A DNA stretch of 32,495 nucleotides from Candidatus Doudnabacteria bacterium RIFCSPHIGHO2_02_FULL_46_11. GTDB taxonomy: Bacteria; Patescibacteriota; Doudnabacteria; UBA920; 2-02-FULL-46-11. Position 1 is the first letter of the stretch. Every line of letters begins with the position of its first letter. The stretch lies in contig MFES01000010.1 in NCBI GenBank assembly GCA_001779955.1, positions 2,242-34,736 on the forward strand. Reading direction: 5' to 3'. The translations under genes and the position numbers were made by a program. The notes beneath the pieces are model-generated. The model had not been told where the DNA came from. It was given only the letters and a program-made list of their open reading frames with translations, and did not search any database. Shown piece after piece: positions 1 through 5,903 of the stretch.

Positions 1-167
1 GCCACGAGGGCCTCGAGCGTGGCCACCAGGTACTCGGTGGCCGGGGTGTCAATGAAGACCACCCGCCGCGCGCCCTGGGGCAGGGCGCCGAGCACCGCGT
101 CCCGATCCGACGGCGAAAAAAACTTCGCCATCAGGACCGGGATCGCCCCGATCATGACCTTGAACAT
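1..167 (-). CDS. Partial hypothetical protein, cut by the left window edge
   Basis: The N-terminal 55 codons of a minus-strand gene running off the left edge. It starts at an ATG at 165-167 behind a weak purine-rich SD (AAAGGG). The visible peptide begins MFKVMIGAIPVLMAKFF and continues with a GC-rich, alanine- and arginine-containing stretch (VVFIDTPATEY and so on). No family is recognised. It is the last visible member of a row of minus-strand genes (next upstream start at 864) that share GC-rich codon use and a structured spacer. The reading frame is open to the edge and its composition matches the neighbours, so it is probably real, but function is unknown. Confidence 0.55.
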   Translation of the reverse strand, partial: MFKVMIGAIPVLMAKFFSPSDRDAVLGALPQGARRVVFIDTPATEYLVATLEALV

Positions 168-270
168 ATAGCCCTTTCTGCCCATCGCAGGGCAAGAAAG
201 TTTACCCGCCGCTCCCATTAAAGGGCGAAAAAGCGGCAGGCGTTGGAACACAATTTAGAGACCCTTAAAG

Positions 271-394
271 GCCTCTTTCAAATTCATTATTTCGCCCAGG
301 TCAGACCTCTTATCAGTTGAGGTCTGACCTGTAATCTGATGCGAAAATAACTAACTTAAAAGAGGCGGGGACGCGGGCTTTGCCCGACGTCCCC
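271..394 (-). repeat. Structured spacer module I (H1 + H2, alternative H3)
   Basis: Read on the minus strand, a hairpin H1 (GGGGACG with CGTCCCC, 367-394) directly abuts a long stem H2 whose ends GCCTCTTT and AAAGAGGC lie at 359-366 and 271-278. Inside H2 the pairing continues (TTATTTTCGC against GCGAAATAA) and the tip is formed by the AGGTCAGACCT palindrome at 297-331. The 3' arm of H2 can instead pair downstream: AGAGGCC with GGTCTCT, around positions 257-276. The module lies between the stop of the 153-residue gene and the start of the edge gene. Confidence 0.75.
297..331. repeat. AGGTCAGACCT palindromic repeat, copy 1
   Basis: Thirteen-base arms CAGGTCAGACCTC and GAGGTCTGACCTG around a 9-nt loop. 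It forms the tip of module I's H2 stem. The same palindrome recurs at 1571, 3063, 4313, 9274 and 31415. Confidence 0.9.
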
Positions 395-402
395 TTCACG
401 CC

Positions 403-864
403 TCACACTTCCTCCTTTCTCCGGGTCAAAAAAACCGAGAGGTCCCCCTCCTCGAGTTCTTCAACCGTGCCCATGATGACCGACTGCCCGCATCGGAACT
501 CCAAGCTAAGGCTTGGGTCCGACTCGGGGGCGTGCACGTGGAGAGCGAAATACTCCACGGCATACTCACTGGCCAGCGGGTAGTTCAACTCCTCGCTGTC
601 CAGCGCCAGGTCCATCGCCTCGCGCAGCGTTAGCGCGCGCGGCGAATCGAACGCCGCCGCAGGAATCGACATGAGAAAGCGCACGGTCGCGTCTGCGTCC
701 GGCCCTTTCTCCGGTTCCTGCTCCCAGCAGAAATACAGGTGTGGGAAAAAACTCGCTCCCGCATTCCCGCCGGAACTCCGCTCCAACCCCAGGTACACTC
801 CGGCACCTGGCGCCAGTTGGAGGTTTCCCCGGATTTGCTCGGGCTTCAAACGTCTTCCTTCCAC
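403..864 (-). CDS. Hypothetical small acidic protein of the GC-rich array
   Basis: A 153-residue protein starting at a GTG (862-864) placed four bases after a strong SD, AGGAGG. The reading frame extends farther upstream only to a TTG without such a site, so the GTG is preferred. The protein is acidic, has no signal peptide or membrane segment, and matches no family I recognise. It ends in R-K-E-E-V, encoded by the sequence AAAGGAGGAA that also closes the gene at 1680. Its leader (CGCGGGAGCGG then AGGAGG) nearly repeats the leader of the gene starting at 2339. Spacer module II lies upstream and module I downstream. Confidence 0.6.
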   Translation of the reverse strand: MEGRRLKPEQIRGNLQLAPGAGVYLGLERSSGGNAGASFFPHLYFCWEQEPEKGPDADATVRFLMSIPAAAFDSPRALTLREAMDLALDSEELNYPLASEYAVEYFALHVHAPESDPSLSLEFRCGQSVIMGTVEELEEGDLSVFLTRRKEEV

Positions 865-902
865 AGCTTCCTCCTGCCGCTCCCGCGACAAAAAGATTTC
901 AG

Positions 903-921
903 CCCCTACTATTTTTCAGGG
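903..921 (-). repeat. Small hairpin with conserved GAAAAATAGT loop, copy 1
   Basis: On the minus strand CCCT pairs with AGGG around the loop GAAAAATAGT, about 40 nt before the GTG start at 864. The same loop on different stem bases recurs at 1495-1515 and 3685-3702. Confidence 0.55.
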
Positions 922-948
922 CCAAGAAAACATTTTAGAGACCAAAAG

Positions 949-1027
949 GCCTCTTTCAAATTCACCATTCGACAAGCTCGTGGCAAACTCAAAAGAGGCG
1001 GGGATGCAGCGCAAAGCCGACATCCCC
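949..1027 (-). repeat. Structured spacer module II (H1 + H2, alternative H3)
   Basis: H1 is GGGGATG paired with CATCCCC (1000-1027). It abuts H2, GCCTCTTT with AAAGAGGC (992-999 and 949-956). Here the tip of H2 is not the AGGTCAGACCT palindrome but a different short stem containing CTTGTCGAATGG. The H2 3' arm can again pair downstream (AGAGGCC with GGTCTCT). It lies between the stop at 1036 and the start at 864. Confidence 0.75.
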
Positions 1028-1035
1028 ACAAACGC

Positions 1036-1452
1036 CTACACAGTTCCTCCTTTATGACTACCGCGCTCGGCCTTGCGGGCCGCGCGGTCCGCGTCCGCCC
1101 CCAACTCGCCGAGCGTCGTCTCGCTGACGACACCGCCGTCCGCCGGGCGCCACGCCCGGATGACAAACCGGTCTTCCTCGGCTTGCGCCGATTCGACCGG
1201 GATGCCGAACTCGCGGACATAGCTCTCCAGGAGCTCATCCGTGAGTTCAAACTCTTCCACCGGGGCGCCGCAGCACCCCGAGTAGCCCCCGGCCCCGTTG
1301 CCGGGGTCCATCAGGCAAGCGGAGCAACGCCCGCCTGCAATCGGCGGTCCCCCGCCGAGGACACTGCCGAGGCGATACAACTGCCCCGTCTCGGCATCTC
1401 GGAAATAAAATCCGAGATGGGGACCCGAAAGGTCCCGGATATAGCGGGCCAT
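1036..1452 (-). CDS. Hypothetical Cys-containing protein of the GC-rich array
   Basis: A 138-residue protein starting at ATG 1450-1452, behind a strong SD (GGAAGGAGG, 5-6 nt spacing). The open frame continues upstream, but only through spacer sequence. Residues of note are a C-S-A-C pair near residue 43 and a C-C pair about 15 residues later, within a glycine-rich stretch, which could be a small metal-binding knuckle. The C-terminal half is acidic, then Arg/Ala-rich. No family is recognised. It ends in H-K-G-G-T-V, again encoded by AAAGGAGGAA but in another frame than in the genes at 403 and 1680, so that DNA segment is kept independently of the peptide. Confidence 0.6.
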   Translation of the reverse strand: MARYIRDLSGPHLGFYFRDAETGQLYRLGSVLGGGPPIAGGRCSACLMDPGNGAGGYSGCCGAPVEEFELTDELLESYVREFGIPVESAQAEEDRFVIRAWRPADGGVVSETTLGELGADADRAARKAERGSHKGGTV

Positions 1453-1494
1453 AAGGCCCTCCTTCCTGCCCCTCTCGGAACAGTAAGGGTATGA

Positions 1495-1515
1495 GGGCTT
1501 ACTATTTTTCAGCCC
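1495..1515 (-). repeat. Small hairpin with conserved GAAAAATAGT loop, copy 2
   Basis: On the minus strand GGGCT pairs with AGCCC around GAAAAATAGTA. The loop equals the one at 903-921 while the stem bases differ and still pair. It sits about 43 nt before the ATG at 1452. Confidence 0.55.
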
Positions 1516-1543
1516 CCAGGAACAAATTTTAGAGACCATTATG

Positions 1544-1668
1544 GCCTCTTTCAAATTTATTATTTCTGCCCAGGTCAGACCTCTTATCAGTTGAGGTCTG
1601 ACCTGTAATCTGATGCGAAAATAACTAACTTAAAAGAGGCGGGGACGCGGCACGAGGCCAGCATCCCC
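1544..1668 (-). repeat. Structured spacer module III (H1 + H2, alternative H3)
   Basis: H1 is GGGGATGC with GCGTCCCC (1641-1668, one G-U pair). H2 ends lie at 1633-1640 and 1544-1551. The H2 tip is an AGGTCAGACCT palindrome (1571-1605), and the stretch around it is almost identical to module I. The H2 3' arm can pair downstream (AGAGGCC with GGTCTCT). It lies between the stop at 1680 and the start at 1452. Confidence 0.75.
1571..1605. repeat. AGGTCAGACCT palindromic repeat, copy 2
   Basis: Identical to copy 1, including its 9-nt loop. The flanks are nearly identical to copy 1 for tens of bases, so copies 1 and 2 share a recent duplication of the whole module. Confidence 0.9.
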
Positions 1669-1679
1669 TTCACACCTCA

Positions 1680-2339
1680 TTATTCCTCCTTTCTTACACT
1701 GTCCTCGAACCAGCAACGCTCGAGCAGAGCCAAACCCTGCTCAAGCGTGATGGTGGCGAGGATGACGGTGAAGTCCTCGGGCTCCGCCAGCTGGCCGAGT
1801 GTAATGTCGGCCAGTAGCTTGAGGGCGGGGAGTTGGTAGCCTCCTCCTCCCCGCGACTCGAGCTCCAAAAACGCCTTGCGCGGATACCCCCGCTCGGCGT
1901 CGCCCAAGGCCACATCCTCTGGGTCGTCGAACCCGGAGATGATAATGGCCCCGACGTCGACGCCCGGTTCAGCCACGGACCCAAGGCCCAGAATCTCCAG
2001 CGCCCATGGGCACTGGCCCGGAGCCAACCGAAGATCAACGACCGGGAAACGATAATCCGGAGTACAAGAGTCATGAATCGACCCATATACCCGCGACCAC
2101 CCGCTTTGCGAGTCCTGCCATGTCAGCTCGAGACTGTCCGGCGACAATCCCGCGGCCACAAGGACCCCAAGAAGAGGCTCATACACCTCCTCGTCCCGAG
2201 TCCGAACCAGGTCCTTCCAGACCTGCCTTACGGCCGATCCTTCGACCTGGTCGTTCCAGTACTGCCGAAACGCCTCCTCTCCTTCCTCGGCGAGGAGGGA
2301 GAGAAGCTCGTCCGTGTGGTGGCTCTTGTTAGAGCTCAT
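1680..2339 (-). CDS. Hypothetical protein of the GC-rich array
   Basis: A 219-residue protein starting at ATG 2337-2339 four bases after AGGAGG. The frame is open farther upstream, but that part lacks an SD. It begins MSSNKSHHTDELLSLLAEEGEEAF, is strongly acidic and Leu-rich, and appears soluble and cytoplasmic. A repeated theme of short acidic helices and G-Y-I/P-V-V-D-L strands suggests an alpha/beta fold, but no catalytic motif is evident and I do not recognise a family. It may resemble the SMI1/KNR4 or DUF-type small acidic proteins often found in accessory arrays; this is a guess. It is the first of the minus-strand array genes that share leader and trailer sequence. Confidence 0.6.
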   Translation of the reverse strand: MSSNKSHHTDELLSLLAEEGEEAFRQYWNDQVEGSAVRQVWKDLVRTRDEEVYEPLLGVLVAAGLSPDSLELTWQDSQSGWSRVYGSIHDSCTPDYRFPVVDLRLAPGQCPWALEILGLGSVAEPGVDVGAIIISGFDDPEDVALGDAERGYPRKAFLELESRGGGGYQLPALKLLADITLGQLAEPEDFTVILATITLEQGLALLERCWFEDSVRKEE

Positions 2340-2532
2340 AAAACCTCCTACCGCTCCCGCGGCAAAAGAGTTTGCCCGGAACCGCCGGACGCGGGAAAGG
2401 GTACTGCCCTCCACCAAAATCAGGTATACGAATGCCTTAACAAATAGGCACATGCGAATATCCGAGCTTGGTGGAAGGAAACACGCGCCGCAAAGGTGAA
2501 GGAAAAATGACGGTTTCGGAAGAGGAAATCAA

Positions 2533-2567
2533 TTGACAGATCAAAGAGAAAAAACTAACCTTAAAAT
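2533..2567 (+). promoter_or_regulatory. Promoter for the 104-residue gene, leaderless geometry
   Basis: A perfect -35 box TTGACA (2533-2538), a 17-nt spacer, a weak -10 box TAACCT (2556-2561), then six bases and the ATG at 2568. Transcription would begin at or next to the start codon. Confidence 0.5.
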
Positions 2568-2882
2568 ATGGCTGACGAAAATCTCCATCAACCAGTAATT
2601 AAAGAATACCTCGGCGAATATACCGAGAAAGTTTTATTGCCAGCCATGTCTAATTTACTGGATGAGAAGTTCGATGAAAAACTCGAACCCTTAAAAACAG
2701 ATATTCAGAAACTGCGCAATGAGATGCAGGCCTTGTCGGCCAAGGTTACCAATTACTTGGAGCTTTCCGACAAACGCTATCTGGAACTAAAATATCGCAA
2801 TACTGTTGTTGCCAAATGGGTCAAACAAATCGCCGACAAGGCTGGCGTGGAAATCGATCTGGCCGAACTGGAAAAATATTAA
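2568..2882 (+). CDS. Hypothetical coiled-coil protein
   Basis: A 104-residue soluble protein beginning MADENLHQPVIKEYLGEY. Residues 30-75 are charged, with Leu/Ile at heptad-like spacing (LDEKFDEKLEPLKTDIQKLR and following), consistent with a coiled coil. Similar short coiled-coil proteins are common in Parcubacteria, but no function is assigned. It is the only plus-strand gene in the left 5 kb and is more AT-rich than the array genes. It has its own promoter at 2533 and a strong terminator at 2958, so it is a single-gene unit. I am confident it is real and know nothing of its role. Confidence 0.75.
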   Translation: MADENLHQPVIKEYLGEYTEKVLLPAMSNLLDEKFDEKLEPLKTDIQKLRNEMQALSAKVTNYLELSDKRYLELKYRNTVVAKWVKQIADKAGVEIDLAELEKY

Positions 2883-2957
2883 ACCATAAATTTTCTGATC
2901 TTGACCTCCAATGTCGCCGCGCTGGACATCAAAGGCCTAATTAACAATCATCAACAC

Positions 2958-2995
2958 AAAAGGCGGACGCTAATAAGCGTCCGCCTTTGTTTGCC
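2958..2995 (+). terminator. Intrinsic terminator after the 104-residue gene
   Basis: AAAGGCGGACGC pairs with GCGTCCGCCTTT around TAATAA, followed by GTTTG. The stem is 12 bp and GC-rich, about 75 nt after the stop codon. Confidence 0.8.
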
Positions 2996-3062
2996 TTGGG
3001 GAAGGCATGGCAAAAACAAGGCATGTGCTTATTTGCACTACACCTTCCCCAAGAAATCACCC

Positions 3063-3097
3063 CAGGTCAGACCTCGGTCAGATGGAGGTCTGACCTG
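3063..3097. repeat. AGGTCAGACCT palindromic repeat, copy 3
   Basis: Thirteen-base arms as in copy 1, with a different 9-nt loop (GGTCAGATG). Confidence 0.9.
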
Positions 3098-3130
3098 AAT
3101 AATATTTAGCATTAAACTTTGGGAATTGCT

Positions 3131-3196
3131 TCCCTTCAAACCCATAAAAAAATATTACGAGTTTGAAGGGAGGGCCGACTAAACCACGTCGGCCCT
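3131..3196 (-). repeat. Structured spacer module V (H1 + H2, alternative H3)
   Basis: H1 is AGGGCCGAC with GTCGGCCCT (3171-3196). H2 is CCCTTCAAAC with GTTTGAAGGG (3161-3170 and 3132-3141). The H2 3' arm overlaps an alternative hairpin GGGAA/TTCCC just downstream on the minus strand. The sequence differs from modules I-III but the geometry is the same. Confidence 0.6.
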
Positions 3197-3307
3197 AAAA
3201 CCCCTCGACCAGGAATGCCCAATCCCTAAATGCGGCCGGAAGATGCCGCGGAAGCGGGGGGCGGGAGGGCAGGTAGGCCCTGGTCGAAGCTATCGAGGAT
3301 TTTCTCC

Positions 3308-3402
3308 TCGTCTAAATTCGCTATTTCTCCATCAGGCTTGACCTGAAAATAACAAACTTGGACGAAGCCCCGACAACACCTAAACCATAGGTGCGTCGGG
3401 GC
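3308..3402 (-). repeat. Structured spacer module IV (H1 + H2, alternative H3)
   Basis: H1 is GCCCCGAC with GTCGGGGC plus inner CACCT/AGGTG (3367-3402). H2 has ends TCGTC/GACGA (3361-3365 and 3308-3312) and keeps the inner pairing seen in modules I and III (AAGTTTGTTATTTTC against GAAATAGCGAATTT). The H2 3' arm overlaps an alternative hairpin CGAGG/CCTCG. The outer stem bases differ from modules I-III but remain complementary. Confidence 0.65.
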
Positions 3403-3684
3403 AAAAACCCGTCCGTTTTTGAACGCACGGCTGGCGTCGGCTTATAGCAGAAAGCCGCCGCGGCCGCGCGCTCTTTGCTTCCAGCGCGATTGCTGGAAAC
3501 CCGAGGACGGACTCCCCGGGCAATTTCCGGCGCAAGGCTTTGCCTTGACGACGCCGGATAACGAGGCTTGCCGCCCCGGCTGTTTTTTTTACTTGTTCAG
3601 CCCAAGTCTCTATGGCTAGTAGCTCTACATCTACATCTTTCTCCTTCCGCCTCTCGACAAGCTCAAGGCAAAACAGGTTCAGGC

Positions 3685-3702
3685 CCCTACTATTTTTCAG
3701 GA
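3685..3702 (-). repeat. Small hairpin with conserved GAAAAATAGT loop, copy 3
   Basis: CCT pairs with AGG around the loop GAAAAATAGT. It lies downstream of the 62-residue gene, in the stretch where an array gene appears to be missing or decayed. Confidence 0.5.
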
Positions 3703-3748
3703 CCCATGAATCGCCGTCGAGCGCGGTAAACTCACGCGCCCGCCGAAA

Positions 3749-3937
3749 CTACTTCGCCTGCCTTGCGCAGCCGCCCTCGCCCCGCCGCAGCTTCGGGCGG
3801 GCGAGCTCCGCGGCCTTCTGGGCCGCGGACGGAATGCGGCCCCCGCGACAGCGGGGGCAACGACCGCCCAACATCTGGGCGGTCGAAGCAGTGCGGCCGC
3901 AGCCGCACTGCTCAAGCGTAACTCGGCCGGTTACCAT
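3749..3937 (-). CDS. Small zinc-ribbon-like protein of the GC-rich array
   Basis: A 62-residue protein starting at ATG 3935-3937, five bases after a strong SD (AAAGGAGG). It has a C-G-C pair near residue 11 and a C-P-R-C pair near residue 27, the spacing of a small zinc ribbon, followed by an Arg/Ala/Lys-rich tail with one further Cys. It could bind nucleic acid; that is inference. A perfect 19-base palindrome (3952-3970) sits directly upstream of the SD. Like the other array genes it is on the minus strand, GC-rich and SD-led. Overlapping frames on both strands are longer but lack ribosome-binding sites. Confidence 0.5.
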   Translation of the reverse strand: MVTGRVTLEQCGCGRTASTAQMLGGRCPRCRGGRIPSAAQKAAELARPKLRRGEGGCARQAK

Positions 3938-3951
3938 ACCGACCTCCTTTC

Positions 3952-3970
3952 CGCCGAGTCTGACTCGGCG
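3952..3970. promoter_or_regulatory. Perfect palindrome at the ribosome-binding site of the 62-residue gene
   Basis: CGCCGAGTCTGACTCGGCG is a 19-base palindrome (9-bp arms) ending five bases before the SD of the minus-strand gene. It could be an operator or an RNA hairpin. Confidence 0.45.
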
Positions 3971-4350
3971 TAAGGGTGTGGTTGTCCGAACCCGCCGAAG
4001 TGCGAGCCGGACGAAAAAAAACTTCGGAACAGGTCTTCCTCTTTCTGTTTAGCCCCGCGGGGGACACGCCCCCTATAGGCGGCCCCGGGCAATCCCGTGC
4101 CTTCGCTAAATACGAAGGAGGGACATCAACAGAAAGCAGTCTCCGCATGGCCGCCTCGGGGCGCGAACAAGCTTGCCCCCTGGGCCCGTGTCGTTTGCGG
4201 ACACCTGTTCCTAACTTTCGAGACATTTAATTGCCTCGCCCTAAATTAGTATCACGTATTACGAATAAAGTATTACGGAATACCTAAACTAGGGCGAAAC
4301 AAAAATATCATCCAGGTCAGACCTGCTCTCTCACAGGTCTGACCTAGTTA
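3971..4350. other. Gene-free, GC-rich leader region with module VI
   Basis: No convincing gene. Near the right end a stem TCGCCCTA/TAGGGCGA (outer arms near 4293-4300 and 4233-4240) resembles H2 of the spacer modules. Its 3' arm again has an alternative downstream partner (CGAGGCA with TGTCTCG). The AGGTCAGACCT palindrome (4313-4346) takes the place of H1. The interior contains GTATTACGAATA-like short repeats. Confidence 0.45.
4313..4346. repeat. AGGTCAGACCT palindromic repeat, copy 4
   Basis: Arms CAGGTCAGACCTG and CAGGTCTGACCTA around CTCTCTCA. Confidence 0.9.
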
Positions 4351-4437
4351 ATTGGCTAATACTAAATACCGCATACGGTGAAGTATGCATTGTCACTTCT
4401 ATATATCCCAAACAAACTTACGGATTCTAAAGAATCC

Positions 4438-4451
4438 TACTTCGTACGGGA
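4438..4451. repeat. ACTTCGTACGGGA dispersed repeat
   Basis: TACTTCGTACGGGA follows a small hairpin GGATTC/GAATCC. The same 13-mer bounds the inverted-repeat element at 12437-12598, where it also follows a small hairpin. Confidence 0.55.
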
Positions 4452-4499
4452 CAGGCAAAAACAAACATTTCCCTATTCTGAGCACGACACCTGACTGCT

Positions 4500-5260
4500 T
4501 CTGCCTTTGATTGTCAATGACCGCCTTATACTCTCTCCTCTAAAGAAAGTGCAAGGAAATGCCCAAAAAGAATTTTTTCCGTTCCGGCATCTCACTGCTC
4601 GGGCAAAATCAAGAGCCAGGCGAAAGATTTAAGTAATTCCTGATAAACCCATATGGTGAATATCGAGAAAAACCGTCTCTCGGTTTAAGTCTTATATTTC
4701 CGTTTGCCGTTTTTTTGATAATCGCTACTTATGGCGATGGCGGCAGGGAAATAAAAAACCTCAAAACCTGGCTGATTGATTTTTCGAAAGAACGTTTAGT
4801 TTTTAAAGCGAAACTTTCTCTCTCCTCTTCGTGTCCCTTTTAGGGTCTTGCGAAGAGATTCCGGAGTACAAAAGAGGGTTAGGCCTTTATACTCCGACGA
4901 TCTCTTTATAAGAACGTTTGTTCAGTTTGCCTGGGACGGATTTAACGCAATTTCTTGCATCAGTGATCAACAATCCTTCGGCAGCGCTTTATGGAAGGCG
5001 GTTGGTTCAAAGCAACCGTGTCTTCTTAAGCTAGCTTTTGGGACTTCTTTCGAAGCTTGATCCCTTGGCTTAAAAACCAAACTGTGAATGAACTGTCCAT
5101 TGATCCGTTAAAGGCTTATTCCCCATTCTGGGTGGTGGCCTCTCTCCTCTAGAGATGAGGCACAAACCTTTAGCTAATCGTTTCCTCCTACTTGCCCGCC
5201 TAAATTTCAAAGAAATTTTGGCGGGTGAACTTTACAAATCTCTCCTCGTGTTGTGTAACT
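4500..5260 (+). ncRNA. Candidate structured RNA region; no known family recognised
   Basis: About 760 nt without a plausible gene but with many strong stems. They are AAACCG/CGGTTT (4670-4686); a three-part nested stem TATTTCC/GGAAATA, TGCCG/CGGCA, ATCGC/GCGAT (4695-4753); CTCTTCG/CGAAGAG (about 4825-4857); AAGAGAT/ATCTCTT with CGGAGTA/TACTCCG (4853-4906); CGGTTG/CAACCG (4999-5018); GGGA/TCCC with CTTC/GAAG (5040-5064); and CCCGCC/GGCGGG with AAATTTC/GAAATTT (5195-5225). A motif CTCTCTCCTC occurs at 4531, 4818 and 5140, with a near copy at 5238. I see none of the core signatures of RNase P RNA, tmRNA, SRP RNA or rRNA. Strand and ends are not determined, and two of the stems compete. Confidence 0.4.
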
Positions 5261-5396
5261 TTTATGTTACGCGAGTATTGTATATGATATTTGACTTTTT
5301 GTCAATGATAAGTGATAAAATATATGACTTTTGTTTCTTTTCTTTTATTCAAAGGTTTATCTAGGCTAATTTATCACTAAAATTTGTCATAAAGTA

Positions 5397-5426
5397 TTGA
5401 CAAGACGATAGAAACCATGCTAGACT
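5397..5426 (+). promoter_or_regulatory. Promoter for the four-helix-bundle and TrmB-like genes
   Basis: TTGACA (5397-5402), 18-nt spacer, TAGACT (5421-5426), 45 nt before the ATG at 5472. Confidence 0.5.
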
Positions 5427-5471
5427 GTATATAAACGGCATCTTTAATCTAAATTCTCCTTCTGAAAAACT

Positions 5472-5903
5472 ATGCCCAAAACTTCAAACTTCAACCCTCA
5501 AAGTCCAACAAATCCTCAAAATCCAAGCTTCAAGAAGCCACATACCTTTGATTTGGAGGCAAGGACGCTAAAATTTGGAAAAAATATAGTAAATTTCTGC
5601 GCAAAACTACCCCAAACTAACGTTTTTAAGCCCATTATTGACCAACTGATCAGATCCGGCACAAGCCTTGGAGCCAACTATTATGAAGCAACCGAAGCCA
5701 GTTCAAGGCGAGATTTCCTCAATAAAATCGCCATAGCTAAAAAAGAGGCTAAAGAAACGCAATATTGGCTTAGGTTATTAGCTGAATTACTACCCTTAAA
5801 AATCACTGATATTAAGACACTTTCAAAAGAGGCGCAAGAATTGAACCTTATTTTTGCGGCCATTATTAGAAACTCAAATTCCAAGCCGAAATTTGATAAT
5901 TGA
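5472..5903 (+). CDS. Four-helix-bundle protein (S23 / 23S rRNA intervening-sequence family)
   Basis: A 143-residue protein. From about residue 28 it matches the four-helix-bundle family first known from intervening sequences in 23S rRNA: the pattern R-S-G-T-S-L-G-A-N-Y-Y-E-A near residues 63-75, then R-R-D-F-L-N-K-I-A-I-A-K-K-E-A-K-E and W-L-R-L-L, is typical. Its biochemical role is unknown in the family; such proteins are probably oligomeric and RNA-associated. The first 27 residues are Asn/Pro/Ser-rich and encoded by an AACTTCAAACTTCAA repeat. The gene is bounded by perfect 17-bp inverted repeats (5478-5494 and 5900-5916), the left one inside the coding start and the right one across the stop. 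It is followed by the TrmB-like gene after 51 nt. Confidence 0.8.
   Translation: MPKTSNFNPQSPTNPQNPSFKKPHTFDLEARTLKFGKNIVNFCAKLPQTNVFKPIIDQLIRSGTSLGANYYEATEASSRRDFLNKIAIAKKEAKETQYWLRLLAELLPLKITDIKTLSKEAQELNLIFAAIIRNSNSKPKFDN
5478..5494. repeat. Left inverted repeat around the four-helix-bundle gene
   Basis: AAAACTTCAAACTTCAA, the exact reverse complement of 5900-5916. Confidence 0.8.

Larger units (their letters stand above)
2883..3748. other. Gene-free stretch filled with hairpins and spacer modules
   Basis: No convincing gene lies here. In order it holds the terminator at 2958, an AGGTCAGACCT palindrome (3063-3097), module V (3131-3196), a 9-bp inverted repeat TCGACCAGG/CCTGGTCGA (3205-3213 and 3279-3287), module IV (3308-3402), a GC-rich hairpin CCGGCG/CGCCGG with inner AAGGC/GCCTT (3527-3557), and a GAAAAATAGT hairpin (3685-3702). 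Around 3640 on the minus strand an SD-like GGAAGGAG precedes an ATG followed at once by a stop, which may mark a decayed array gene. Confidence 0.6.

Noticed and set aside
739..1494. Long plus-strand reading frame over the array
   Set aside because: It runs across two minus-strand genes and a spacer module, has no SD, and its composition is that of an antisense frame.
240..1670. Integron attC sites between the array genes
   Set aside because: The spacers are stem-forming and follow each gene, but I could not find the paired RYYYAAC/GTTRRRY core boxes in the right places, and no integrase is in the window.
3419..4230. Several reading frames in GC-rich sequence (3419-3619 +, 3612-4052 +, 3912-4226 -, 3976-4230 +)
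   Set aside because: They lack ribosome sites and consist of low-complexity Arg/Pro/Ser sequence expected from GC-rich hairpins.
297..4346. AGGTCAGACCT hairpins in the array as intrinsic terminators
   Set aside because: No T-run follows on either strand at copies 1 to 4. Only copy 5 has a short TTTT.
240..4350. CRISPR array
   Set aside because: The repeated units differ in length and are separated by coding genes, not by short spacers of constant size. No cas gene is seen.
4500..5260. RNase P RNA, tmRNA, SRP RNA or group II intron
   Set aside because: I looked for the core signatures (such as the RNase P GAGGAAAGUCC and ACAGAA boxes, the tRNA-like tmRNA end, the SRP GGAAGG/GCAGC loops, and a group II domain V) and found none on either strand.
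4848..5364. Reading frames at 4848-5060 and 5155-5364
   Set aside because: They cross strong stems, have no SD or promoter fit, and the second ends in AT-rich, Phe-rich sequence typical of noncoding DNA.
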